A DNA stretch of 64,000 nucleotides from Lachnospiraceae bacterium (GTDB lineage Bacteria; Bacillota; Clostridia; Lachnospirales; Lachnospiraceae): NCBI GenBank assembly GCA_015057325.1, contig SVEQ01000007.1, positions 124,001 through 188,000 on the forward strand. The letters run 5' to 3'. Positions 10,022 through 17,766 of this stretch are shown piece by piece (position 1 is the first letter of the stretch; every line of letters begins with the position of its first letter). A program made the position numbers and the translations under genes. Below the pieces are notes generated by a model. That model ran no database searches. It saw only the letters and a list, made by a program, of their open reading frames with translations, and had not been told where the DNA came from.

Positions 10022-11698
10022 TTATTTTGCTGAACCGTCAAGTTCTTTGTTAACTGCAGATAATAATGCACATACAGATGCATCAATAATATCGTTTTTG
10101 ATACCGCAGCCCCATACGGTCTTGCTGTCAGATGTTTCGATTCCCACGTAAGCACAAGCCTGCGAATTAGAACCCTGCTGTAATGCATGCTCCTCATAAG
10201 AAACAAGCTTGAAGTCAATCTCAAAGTGCTTCTTGACTGCGTTAGATACGGCATCAAGACGTCCGTTACCGTTACCGTGATACTCTTTTAATACGTTGTC
10301 TCTCTTGATTGTAAGAGCAGTCGTGATTGTGCCGTCCTTTTCCTGTACGAAATGGCATTCCTCAAGCTTGATAACAGTCTTGATATTAACATAATTGTTG
10401 TTGAATATTCCAAGTATTTCTTCAGGCGTGAGCTCTTTATGGAGATGATCTGAAACACTCTTAACCGCATAGCCCAAATCTTCGCGCATTTTTGCAGGAA
10501 GATTGAAGCCATAGCTCTGCTCCAATATGTATCCGATTCCACCCTTACCTGACTGAGAGTTGATACGAATAACATCTCCTTCGTACTCTCTTCCTACATC
10601 ATGTGGATCAAGTGGAAGATAAGGAACTGTCCAGTCGGTAAGATTCTTATCCTCACGCCACTTCATACCTTTGGCGATAGCATCCTGATGTGAACCCGAA
10701 AATGCTGCAAATACGAGTTTGCCTGTATATGGTGAACGGTCATATATTCTCATTCCCGTTACGCGCTCGTATAATTCTGAAATCTTAGGAAGATTAGAGA
10801 AATCAAGCTTTGGATCAACACCGTGTGTGTACATATTCATTGCAAGTGTAATAATATCAACGTTTCCTGTTCGCTCACCGTTTCCAAAAAGTGTACCCTC
10901 AATTCTGTCAGCGCCTGCAAGAACACCAAGCTCTGCATCAGCAACACCACAACCTCTATCGTTGTGTGGGTGAAGTGAAAGGATAACATTGTCTCTCATT
11001 ATAAGATTCTTACTCATGTACTCAATCTGGCTTGCATAAACGTGTGGCATTGACATTTCCACTGTTGCCGGAAGGTTGATAATAACCTTGTTATCCGGAG
11101 TTGGTTTCCATACATCTATTACAGCGTTACAAACCTCTAATGCATAGTCAATCTCTGTACCTGTAAATGATTCCGGTGAATACTCAAACTGGTAATTGCC
11201 ACCGTCTTTTTTTGTTAAGTCAAGAAGCATTTGAGCACCGTCTGTTGCAATTTTCTTAATCTCTTCTTTTGACTTTTTAAATACTTGCTCTCTCTGTGCA
11301 AGAGAAGTAGAGTTATATACATGTACGATTGCGTGCTTGCATCCTCTTACTGCCTCGAAGGTCTTCTCGATAATGTGAGGTCTTGCCTGAGTAAGAACCT
11401 GAATTGTAACATCATCAGGGATAAGATCCTGCTCAATAAGTGCACGTAAAAAGTCATATTCCGTTTCGGAAGCGGCAGGGAAACCCACCTCTATTTCCTT
11501 AAATCCAACAGCGACGAGCATCTTGAAAAACTCGATTTTCTCTTCAAGGCTCATTGGTACTATAAGTGCCTGGTTACCGTCTCTAAGGTCAACCGAGCAC
11601 CATGCCGGAGCCTTGTCTATATATTCTTTTTTTGTCCAATCAAGAGCCTGCTCCGGTGGCATAAAATAGTTGCGCTTATACTTGCTTGCGTTCATCAT
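10022..11698 (-). CDS. leuA: 2-isopropylmalate synthase
   Basis: 558-residue enzyme condensing 2-oxoisovalerate with acetyl-CoA, the committed step of leucine synthesis; cytosolic. Seen: catalytic TIM barrel with SVDLRDGNQAL near residue 35 (metal and substrate site), SLHPHNDRG near residue 240 and GNGERTGN, followed by a C-terminal LeuA allosteric domain (about residues 430-550). The length fits the longer LeuA type. AGGAGG lies nine bases before ATG. Upstream on the same strand is a T-box leader whose specifier reads CUC (Leu). The rest of the leucine pathway is not in the window, so leuA appears to stand alone. Confidence 0.95.
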   Translation of the reverse strand: MMNASKYKRNYFMPPEQALDWTKKEYIDKAPAWCSVDLRDGNQALIVPMSLEEKIEFFKMLVAVGFKEIEVGFPAASETEYDFLRALIEQDLIPDDVTIQVLTQARPHIIEKTFEAVRGCKHAIVHVYNSTSLAQREQVFKKSKEEIKKIATDGAQMLLDLTKKDGGNYQFEYSPESFTGTEIDYALEVCNAVIDVWKPTPDNKVIINLPATVEMSMPHVYASQIEYMSKNLIMRDNVILSLHPHNDRGCGVADAELGVLAGADRIEGTLFGNGERTGNVDIITLAMNMYTHGVDPKLDFSNLPKISELYERVTGMRIYDRSPYTGKLVFAAFSGSHQDAIAKGMKWREDKNLTDWTVPYLPLDPHDVGREYEGDVIRINSQSGKGGIGYILEQSYGFNLPAKMREDLGYAVKSVSDHLHKELTPEEILGIFNNNYVNIKTVIKLEECHFVQEKDGTITTALTIKRDNVLKEYHGNGNGRLDAVSNAVKKHFEIDFKLVSYEEHALQQGSNSQACAYVGIETSDSKTVWGCGIKNDIIDASVCALLSAVNKELDGSAK

Positions 11699-11759
11699 AA
11701 TTACATACCTCCTAACTTATCAGTTATCTAATATAGAAATATTTGGTATAGAAACGTGC

Positions 11760-12035
11760 AATAAAAAAATCCCACGTCTCTTTGTTAAGAGACGTAAGAT
11801 GTTATCTTACGCGGTACCACTCTTATTCATACAAAATGTATGCACTCATTGCGAATACGAAACAGATTATTATCTGAATGATATTCTCCCTTCTGTAACG
11901 GTTGGGCTCCGTCCACACCTACTGTTATTAAATAACGTGTTCAGTGGGCTGCTCAAAGGCGAGTTCAGATTCTTTCCGTTGTCATCTCACACCAACCGAT
12001 GACTCTCTGAAAACTTTCAAAATCTTACTAGTCCT
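11760..12035 (-). promoter_or_regulatory. T-box riboswitch, leucine-type (leuA leader)
   Basis: On the minus strand the leader carries an AGAGAG AG-bulge, a specifier region GAACTCGCC (CUC at 11961-11963, a leucine codon), the T-box GTGGTACCGCG (complement of 11810-11820), and a terminator stem (11774-11782 with 11787-11795) followed by seven U. Uncharged tRNA-Leu should stabilise the antiterminator and turn leuA on. The specifier choice is inferred from its position and fits the gene. Confidence 0.92.
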
Positions 12036-12077
12036 TATCATTGCATTTGTAAATATAAGTTATATATTTATAGAAAG

Positions 12078-12106
12078 AGATTAACACATGAAAGTATATG
12101 TGTCAA
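12078..12106 (-). promoter_or_regulatory. promoter of the leuA T-box transcript
   Basis: On the minus strand TTGACA (12101-12106) and TAATCT (12078-12083) are 17 bases apart. This places the transcript start about 35 bases before the T-box stem I. Confidence 0.7.
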
Positions 12107-12160
12107 CACCCAATTATGCTTATATATTTGAAATCTGTCCTACTAATTATGACTGCACTA

Positions 12161-12169
12161 TGATATAAT
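12161..12169 (+). promoter_or_regulatory. extended -10 promoter for the ROK kinase gene
   Basis: TGATATAAT is an extended -10 element, 36 bases before the start codon; no good -35 is visible. It is divergent from the leuA promoter. Confidence 0.5.
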
Positions 12170-12204
12170 GATATCACTATTTAATGGCAGGGTGGTGATA
12201 GACT

Positions 12205-13173
12205 ATGTATCTTGTATTTGACGTGGGGGGAACATTTATCAAATACGCACTAATGGATGGCGATGGCGAAATTGTTGAAAAGAACAAGGTTAAAACGCCG
12301 CCAAACAAGCCCGGAACCAACTCCGGTGATTTTGTAGAGACGCTTGGTCGGATATTTGATGAATGTGTTAAGAAAGAAAAACTTGATGGAATTGCCATAG
12401 CACTTCCGGGTCAGATTGATGTGGATAACGGTATTGTGTATGGCGGAGGTGCACTCCCTTATCTTCACGAGGCAAGGCTTCAGGAACTTCTTGAAAAGAG
12501 GTGTGATGGCACACCTGTTGCACTGCAAAATGATGCCAAGGCGGCTGCGCTTGCGGAGGTTTGGAAGGGTAATGCCAGTGATGTTGATGACGCGTGCATA
12601 ATGATATTTGGAACGGGAATTGGCGGTGCGATTATCAAGGATAGAAAGGTACACATTGGTAAGCATTTACTTGCGGGAGAGTTGTCATTTGCAATAATGG
12701 GACTTGGCTTTGAAGATGTTGATAAGATAAGACCGGTAGAGGGCCTTGGAGTTTTGGAATCGTACGATAAGGTTCCGTATATCAGCTCAGCTCACGGCTC
12801 AACAGCAATGCTTTGCCATAAGTATGCTGTAAGGAAGGGCCTTTTGGATGACGATGTGACGGGCGAGCTCATTTATAAAAATGCTTCAGAGGGCGATGAG
12901 GTAGCCCAAGGCGTTCTTAATGAAATGTATTTTGCAATTGCAAAGCAGTGTCTTAACTTATACGTAATATATGACCCTGAGGTTATACTTATCGGTGGTG
13001 GAATCAGCGCAGAGCCTAAGTTTATTGAGGGAATACGTGAGTACGTGGACAAGATTAAGAAGATTTCGCGTGTTTATGAATCGATTAAACTTGATGTGTG
13101 CAAGTTCCGCAATGATTCCAATCTGCTTGGAGCGCTGTATAACTTCAAACAAAAATATGAAATTGCTGTTTAG
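12205..13173 (+). CDS. ROK-family sugar kinase (glucokinase-like)
   Basis: 322-residue ROK protein without a DNA-binding N-terminus, so a kinase rather than a repressor. Seen: ATP-binding VFDVGGTFIKYAL at the N-terminus, the sugar site region LQNDAKAAALAE near residue 110, and the phosphate-binding IFGTGIGGAII near residue 137. The usual ROK zinc motif CxCGxxGC is absent, as in a subset of the family. The next gene is a GH1 6-phospho-glycosidase, so a role in beta-glucoside or glucose use is likely. The last codons and stop (13161-13173) coincide with the end of repeat element E1a. The ribosome site (GGGTGGTGA) is weak. Confidence 0.87.
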   Translation: MYLVFDVGGTFIKYALMDGDGEIVEKNKVKTPPNKPGTNSGDFVETLGRIFDECVKKEKLDGIAIALPGQIDVDNGIVYGGGALPYLHEARLQELLEKRCDGTPVALQNDAKAAALAEVWKGNASDVDDACIMIFGTGIGGAIIKDRKVHIGKHLLAGELSFAIMGLGFEDVDKIRPVEGLGVLESYDKVPYISSAHGSTAMLCHKYAVRKGLLDDDVTGELIYKNASEGDEVAQGVLNEMYFAIAKQCLNLYVIYDPEVILIGGGISAEPKFIEGIREYVDKIKKISRVYESIKLDVCKFRNDSNLLGALYNFKQKYEIAV

Positions 13174-13953
13174 TTACATTTTAAAATGAAACTTTATGTG
13201 TCTTTAATGCGTCTCATATGATTGCAGTTCCAACGCAGGCACGCAGCACAAGGCATGCCCTGTCTCTAAGCTCATGCTTTGCATTCGCTAAGAGAGAGGG
13301 GATTCCGCCCGTTTTGAGCGCAACGGTACTAAGTTCACACGTTGTGTTCACTAAGTACCGGCGGTCAAAAAGGACCTGCTTATGGATACTGCAACATAAT
13401 TCGACGCATGATATACGCTATGAAGTTTCGCAATAAAATGTCCCTAAACGGACGCCAGACGCGACTCGCCGCAAGCGGCTCGCATCAACGCGCACGGTAC
13501 GTGTTGGCTGGTTTGATGCACTTTCCTACATCATGGAACAGCGTAAGATTATCTGCGTGTGCAATATCCTGTGTCGTAAAGATTGTTATATACATTACTA
13601 AACAAACGGCAGCATAAAGAATTGTTGTGTATTACATTCTGGGTGACATTCAGGAGGATATTAGAGTTTCTTGGTATATCGATGAGTAGACAGCGGCTGC
13701 CGAACATGGATGTTCGGCATGTTCCATTGAGACAGGATGTCGAATTGGAACAGTGCCGCGTACAATATCATAATGTCACCGAGATACCTAGAAACTCTTA
13801 TGTCCGTATGTCTCGTCACGCAGAATGTAATATATCGACAATTTGTTATGCGTCCGTTTTGAAAATGTATATAACAGTTCATTGGACACAGGATATGCAT
13901 ACATCTGATAATCTGTACGCGTCCGTCATATATAAAAGTGCATTAAACAGCAA
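13161..13953 (+). repeat. E1 element copy A, inverted-repeat intergenic element with a nested E2
   Basis: About 790 bp without a credible gene. The first 24 bases overlap the ROK stop and match the end of copy B at 36852-36876. The last 69 bases (13885-13953) match 36489-36557 at 67 of 69 positions on the opposite strand. The two ends carry inverted copies of TTGCTGTTTA. A subterminal inverted repeat brackets the interior (about 13511-13575 with 13885-13946). An inner 19-base stem pairs 13663-13681 with 13780-13798 (17 of 19), and inside it is a nine-base hairpin at 13699-13718. Copy A is longer than copy B because E2a (13189-13429) and roughly 85 bases at about 13575-13660 are inserted. No transposase is present. 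It looks like a MITE or a large structured RNA; which one is open. Confidence 0.8.
13189..13429 (+). repeat. E2 element copy A, nested in E1a
   Basis: A 241 bp near-palindromic element. The outer arms begin GAAACTT and end AAGTTTC and stay imperfectly complementary for about 45 bases. The core at 13324-13382 contains CGGTACTAAGTTC, AGTACCGGCGGTC and CCTGC and matches E2b at 43272-43330. The stem GCAGG/CCTGC is GCAGA/TCTGC in E2b. The direct repeat TAAAATG occurs on both sides (13182-13188 and 13434-13440), close to but not exactly abutting the arms. Confidence 0.75.
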
Positions 13954-13979
13954 AATAAGTAGATAGAGGAGGAAAAAGA

Positions 13980-15389
13980 ATGAATATAAAGAAGATGAAA
14001 AAGTTGCCTGACGATTTCATGTGGGGGGCATCAACAAGTGCATATCAGGTAGAGGGTGCCAATCTTACACACGGAAAAGGTCCCAGTGTTCAGGATATAA
14101 AGAAGGTACCGGAAGGCACAAGTGAGCTTGATGTGTGTGCGGATTTTTATAACAGATATGCGGAAGACATTGCTCTTATGGCGGAAATGGGCTTTAAGAC
14201 ATTTCGTTTTTCGGTTGCATGGTCAAGAGTAATACCGCAAGGTTCGGGAGCTGTCAATCAGGAAGGAATAGACTTTTACAGCAATGTAATTGATGAATGC
14301 TTGAAGCATAATATAGAACCGCTCGTTACAATGTTTCATTTTGACTTACCGGCAGCGTTGGAGAAAAAAGGCGGTTGGTCAAGAAGAGAAAGTGTTGATG
14401 AGTTTGTTGAGTTTGCAAAACTTCTTTATGAGAATTACGGTGACAGGGTAAAATACTGGCTTACGATTAATGAGCAGAATATGCTAACTCTTGTCGGAGA
14501 CGTTATCGGTACAACGAATACGGAAGGTGTTGCCAATAAGTATAAGAAGCTTTATCAGGAAAACCACCATATGTTACTTGCACAGGCCAAGGCTATGAAG
14601 CTTTGCCATGAAATGTTGCCTAACGCTAAGATTGGTCCTGCACCTAATATTTCTTTGGTATATCCTGCAAGTTGTAAGCCTGAGGATATGCTGGCCGCAC
14701 AGAACTTTAATGCGATAAGAAACTGGTTATATCTTGATATGGCAGTGTTTGGAAGATACAACAATCTTGTGTGGACATACCTTGAAGAAAGAGATGCACT
14801 TCCTGACATCGAGCCGGGTGATATGGATATAATGAAGGCTGCAAAGCCTGACTTTATCGGATTTAATTACTACAATACCGCAACGGTTGAGTGGGCAGAG
14901 GAAGGTGGAGAAGCCAAACTTGGCGATCAGCAGTCGGGTGCAAAAGAACCGGGTGTATATCAAAGTTTTGCAAATCCTAATCTGCTTCGTACGGAGTTTG
15001 GCTGGGAGATTGATCCGATGGGCTTTAGAGCCACTATGAGAGAAATGTATTCAAGGTATCATTTACCGATGATAGTTACTGAAAACGGCCTTGGTGCATA
15101 TGACAAGCTTACGGAAGATGGTAAGATACATGATGATTACCGTATAGAGTATTTAAGAAAGCATATTGAGCAGATTAAACTTGCGGTATCAGAGGGTGTT
15201 GAAATGATGGGATATTGTCCGTGGTCGGCAATTGATCTTGTTTCAACTCATGAGGGTGTTGTTAAGAGATACGGCTTCATATACGTTAACCGCGATGAGT
15301 TCGATTTGAAGGATCTTGCACGCTATAGAAAAGATTCCTTCTATTGGTACAAGAAGGTAATAGAGACTAACGGTGAAGATTTGTCGTAA
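13980..15389 (+). CDS. GH1 6-phospho-beta-glycosidase
   Basis: 469-residue glycoside hydrolase family 1 enzyme that likely cleaves phosphorylated beta-glucosides inside the cell. Seen: FMWGASTSAYQVEG at the N-terminus, acid/base E165 in LTINEQN, nucleophile E368 in IVTENG. Near the C-terminus, STHEGVVKRYG has the Ser, Lys and Tyr spacing (S, +7 K, +9 Y) that binds the 6-phosphate in this family, which favours a phospho-substrate over free cellobiose. No signal peptide. GAGGAGG lies eight bases before ATG. No PTS genes are adjacent. Glucosidase versus galactosidase cannot be settled here. A hairpin terminator follows. Confidence 0.9.
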   Translation: MNIKKMKKLPDDFMWGASTSAYQVEGANLTHGKGPSVQDIKKVPEGTSELDVCADFYNRYAEDIALMAEMGFKTFRFSVAWSRVIPQGSGAVNQEGIDFYSNVIDECLKHNIEPLVTMFHFDLPAALEKKGGWSRRESVDEFVEFAKLLYENYGDRVKYWLTINEQNMLTLVGDVIGTTNTEGVANKYKKLYQENHHMLLAQAKAMKLCHEMLPNAKIGPAPNISLVYPASCKPEDMLAAQNFNAIRNWLYLDMAVFGRYNNLVWTYLEERDALPDIEPGDMDIMKAAKPDFIGFNYYNTATVEWAEEGGEAKLGDQQSGAKEPGVYQSFANPNLLRTEFGWEIDPMGFRATMREMYSRYHLPMIVTENGLGAYDKLTEDGKIHDDYRIEYLRKHIEQIKLAVSEGVEMMGYCPWSAIDLVSTHEGVVKRYGFIYVNRDEFDLKDLARYRKDSFYWYKKVIETNGEDLS

Positions 15390-15425
15390 AATCATGGTTT
15401 TAATATTGAAATACAAAGAAGAAAC

Positions 15426-15457
15426 AAGCCCCTGTCATAGCAGGGGCTTATCTTTAT
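15426..15457. terminator. hairpin terminator between the GH1 gene and the lipoprotein gene
   Basis: AAGCCCCTG (15426-15434) pairs perfectly with CAGGGGCTT (15441-15449) around a six-base loop. The U tract is moderate on the plus strand; the hairpin could serve both convergent genes. Confidence 0.7.
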
Positions 15458-15471
15458 GTTTTGTGGTGTTC

Positions 15472-16467
15472 TTATCGTATTCTGATTGTGTACTTAATTC
15501 TATTGCCGGCTTTGTCGATTGCGATAATTTTGTGCTTGCCTTTTTTCTTGATTTCAAATTTGTAGTAGTTTTTGTACTTGCCGCTCTTCACAAGGTTTTT
15601 CTTTGTGAGTTTCAATTTCTTGCCGTTGTCGGTAACTGTGTCTAATTCAAGTTTGTCTTTGACATAGAATAATACTTTTCCTTTGTATGATTTGCCGTTT
15701 TTGATTTTCTTGATGACCGGTGCGGTCATATCTTTATAGAAGGTTACTGTTGTTGAGTTACCTTTGACGTCGGTTACGGTAAGAGTATTTAATCCGTCCT
15801 TGATGTTTGAAGTCGAATAAGACTTACCGTTGATTGTCTTGGAGGCAACTGCTGTATCGTCAGAAAACTGAATGTCTGGTATTCTGCAATAGTGGCCACC
15901 CTCTTCAACATTTGAGATGACAGGTGCTGTAACATCTGCCTCAATCAATTCCTTTCCGTGTGCGGTATATGCATACCATGACTCGCTAAGAAATTTTGTA
16001 TCGAACACAGCTGTATTTCCTTTTGTTTCCTCTTTGACGTTCGCGTTGGTTTCAACAATTTCTCCAGCCAAATTAATGGTCATTTTAATGTAAATGCTCT
16101 GGTTAACAAGATCAACTATTGATTGTTCGGTGCTTGTGGCATCTTTTGAGTTTCCGTTGTTTAAATCAACGTAGAAGATATCTTTTGAAATGTTTCCTGA
16201 TGATTCCTTTGAAAACTCTGCAACGCTAGGGTATTCCTTTGTTTCTGTCTGAGTATAATAAGTGTTGCCGTCCTCAAGAACCTCTTCAATTGTATTAGGA
16301 TCTTTTTCTGAGTTTAAAGAATCACTGGTACTTTTAAGTATTGCCTGTTTGACGGTTGCGGTTACGGTCTCGTTATCATTTACCGTTATGGTCTCATACA
16401 CACGCATACAACCTGTTGATAAAAATGCAACAGTTACTAATGCGCAGGCACACAAAAACTTTTTCAT
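15472..16467 (-). CDS. lipoprotein with Ig-like repeats, function unknown
   Basis: 331 residues. The ATG at 16467 is preferred because GGGAGG lies ten bases upstream. It begins MKKFLCACALVTVAFLSTGC, a lipoprotein signal with the lipid-modified cysteine at about residue 20. The first half is acidic and Ser/Thr-rich. The second half has two bacterial Ig-like stretches, each introduced by DVTAPVIS or DMTAPVIK, ending in a lysine-rich beta-strand tail. Probably attached to the outer face of the membrane with a binding or structural role. It has its own promoter with an overlapping dyad. Confidence 0.75.
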   Translation of the reverse strand: MKKFLCACALVTVAFLSTGCMRVYETITVNDNETVTATVKQAILKSTSDSLNSEKDPNTIEEVLEDGNTYYTQTETKEYPSVAEFSKESSGNISKDIFYVDLNNGNSKDATSTEQSIVDLVNQSIYIKMTINLAGEIVETNANVKEETKGNTAVFDTKFLSESWYAYTAHGKELIEADVTAPVISNVEEGGHYCRIPDIQFSDDTAVASKTINGKSYSTSNIKDGLNTLTVTDVKGNSTTVTFYKDMTAPVIKKIKNGKSYKGKVLFYVKDKLELDTVTDNGKKLKLTKKNLVKSGKYKNYYKFEIKKKGKHKIIAIDKAGNRIKYTIRIR

Positions 16468-16488
16468 AGTCAAAAACCTCCCTTAATG

Positions 16489-16518
16489 TACAACTTTAAC
16501 TGTATAGTCAAAATTGTA
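16489..16518. promoter_or_regulatory. 30-base dyad overlapping the lipoprotein promoter
   Basis: Symmetric at 24 of 30 positions, outer half-site TACAA/TTGTA. All six asymmetric positions are transitions, so an RNA copy could pair throughout using G-U pairs. It overlaps the -10 box and the likely transcript start. Confidence 0.4.
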
Positions 16519-16542
16519 TATTAGGGGAGGTTATATTGTCAA
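16513..16542 (-). promoter_or_regulatory. promoter of the lipoprotein gene
   Basis: Minus strand TTGACA (16537-16542) and TACAAT (16513-16518) with an 18-base spacer, about 45 bases before the start codon. Confidence 0.6.
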
Positions 16543-16564
16543 TTGTAATAATTAACGAACATTC

Positions 16565-16885
16565 TCATGCAATAAGTCCTATAACGGTTTCACACAAGAA
16601 TACCGCAATACAAGCTGCCATTGCTACAACGGTAAGACTCTTGTTCTTAAGAGCAAAGAATATTGCCGTAAGCAATCCGACAACGGCTGAAATAACATAG
16701 TCTGTAGCATACAGGCACGCAGGAAGTGTCATTGCTGTAAGGACTGCGTACGGTATATATGAAAGAAAAGATTTGACATACGGATTCTCAATCTTTTTTC
16801 TCATGGCAACAAAAGGAATAGTTCTGATAAGGTAAGTTGAGCCTGCCATGATGGCTAAGTATATGAAAAATATTGATGTTTTCAT
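16565..16885 (-). CDS. azlD: AzlD-family branched-chain amino acid exporter subunit
   Basis: 106 residues, four hydrophobic segments, the small AzlD partner of an AzlC permease. The pair exports branched-chain amino acids in characterised bacteria. The motif TYLIRTIPFVAM near residue 18 is typical. Its ATG overlaps the azlC stop by four bases, so the two are translationally coupled. Confidence 0.9.
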   Translation of the reverse strand: MKTSIFFIYLAIMAGSTYLIRTIPFVAMRKKIENPYVKSFLSYIPYAVLTAMTLPACLYATDYVISAVVGLLTAIFFALKNKSLTVVAMAACIAVFLCETVIGLIA

Positions 16886-17586
16886 GCTTCCTCCTCCTCA
16901 TCTTTTTGCGGATAAATAAGTGCTCCCAAAAGTGCCGCAACTATCGCACAAATACTTATTGATATTCCTGCGGAAATGTCCTTAAGAACAGGTACATAGT
17001 TAAATATACAACTAAGTACGAGGGCGGTTACAACGACAAATGATATAGATTTGCCACGCTTTAAGTCGGGCACAACAATAGCAACAAACATTCCGTAAAT
17101 GGCAAGTCCAAGTGCGCTCATTATAGGGTGTGGAAGCACGTTTCCAAGAAGTCCCCCGGCAAGCGTTCCAAGTGACCAGCCAAGATAAGGAAGCACGCAA
17201 AGTCCTGCAAAAAATGAACGGCTTACTTCTTTGCGGCTGCATGCAACAGCAAATATTTCATCAGTAATCATGAAGCCGAAAAGCACTCGCCATATGCCAC
17301 GAAATCGTGGATTAACTTTCTGGGAAAGTGATATAGACATAAATGAATAGCGCACATTTATCGTACATTGAGATATAAGCATTTCAAAATAATGACCGGG
17401 GTTTTGCATGACGGTTAATCCTGCAAACTGTCCTGCGGATGTTACTGTAAGCATTGAGATTATGAGTGCCTGCCACCATGAAAAACCGTATTTAACCGCA
17501 ATTATTCCAAATGTAAATGATACTGACAGATAGCCGAGCCCGATTGGAAAACCATCTCTTAATCCATGATAAAACTCTTTTGTCAT
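16882..17586 (-). CDS. azlC: AzlC-family branched-chain amino acid exporter permease
   Basis: 234 residues with about seven or eight membrane segments. The start at 17586 has AGGAG eight bases upstream and gives MTKEFYHGLRDGFPIGLGY, the usual AzlC N-terminus; a longer frame to 17631 has no ribosome site. Family motifs SAGQFAG and SISLSQKV are visible. It works with AzlD. No lrp-like regulator is adjacent; the shared upstream region carries a palindrome at 17680-17697. Confidence 0.9.
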   Translation of the reverse strand: MTKEFYHGLRDGFPIGLGYLSVSFTFGIIAVKYGFSWWQALIISMLTVTSAGQFAGLTVMQNPGHYFEMLISQCTINVRYSFMSISLSQKVNPRFRGIWRVLFGFMITDEIFAVACSRKEVSRSFFAGLCVLPYLGWSLGTLAGGLLGNVLPHPIMSALGLAIYGMFVAIVVPDLKRGKSISFVVVTALVLSCIFNYVPVLKDISAGISISICAIVAALLGALIYPQKDEEEEA

Positions 17587-17679
17587 AATGACTCCTATGT
17601 ACAAATTAATTATATTTTGCATCCAAAGCAAATACTTATTTTAGTCCATTGTCATATTTTTTTCAAGAACATTCTCTAT

Positions 17680-17697
17680 AGTACAACATGTCGTACT
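17680..17697. promoter_or_regulatory. 18-base palindrome between azlC and the transglutaminase-like gene
   Basis: AGTACAACATGTCGTACT is symmetric except for one base pair. It lies about 95 bases before azlC and 70 bases before the divergent gene, a position suited to an operator. No matching regulator can be named. Confidence 0.35.
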
Positions 17698-17766
17698 GTC
17701 CGATAAGTACAATTAATACATAGCCAATAATTGCTCACGATGAGACACTTAAAGGAGGGATTGTTT

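Noticed and set aside
11670-12002. 110-codon plus-strand ORF over the leuA leader
   Set aside because: It lies entirely across the T-box leader on the wrong strand.
13161-13953. E1 as a CRISPR array or simple tandem repeat
   Set aside because: No regular direct repeats or spacers; the repetition is inverted and between distant loci.
13218-13966. Three overlapping plus-strand ORFs of 72-127 codons in the gap after the ROK gene
   Set aside because: They lack ribosome sites, use codons unlike the neighbours, are not conserved as frames in the other E1 copy, and coincide with inverted-repeat DNA.
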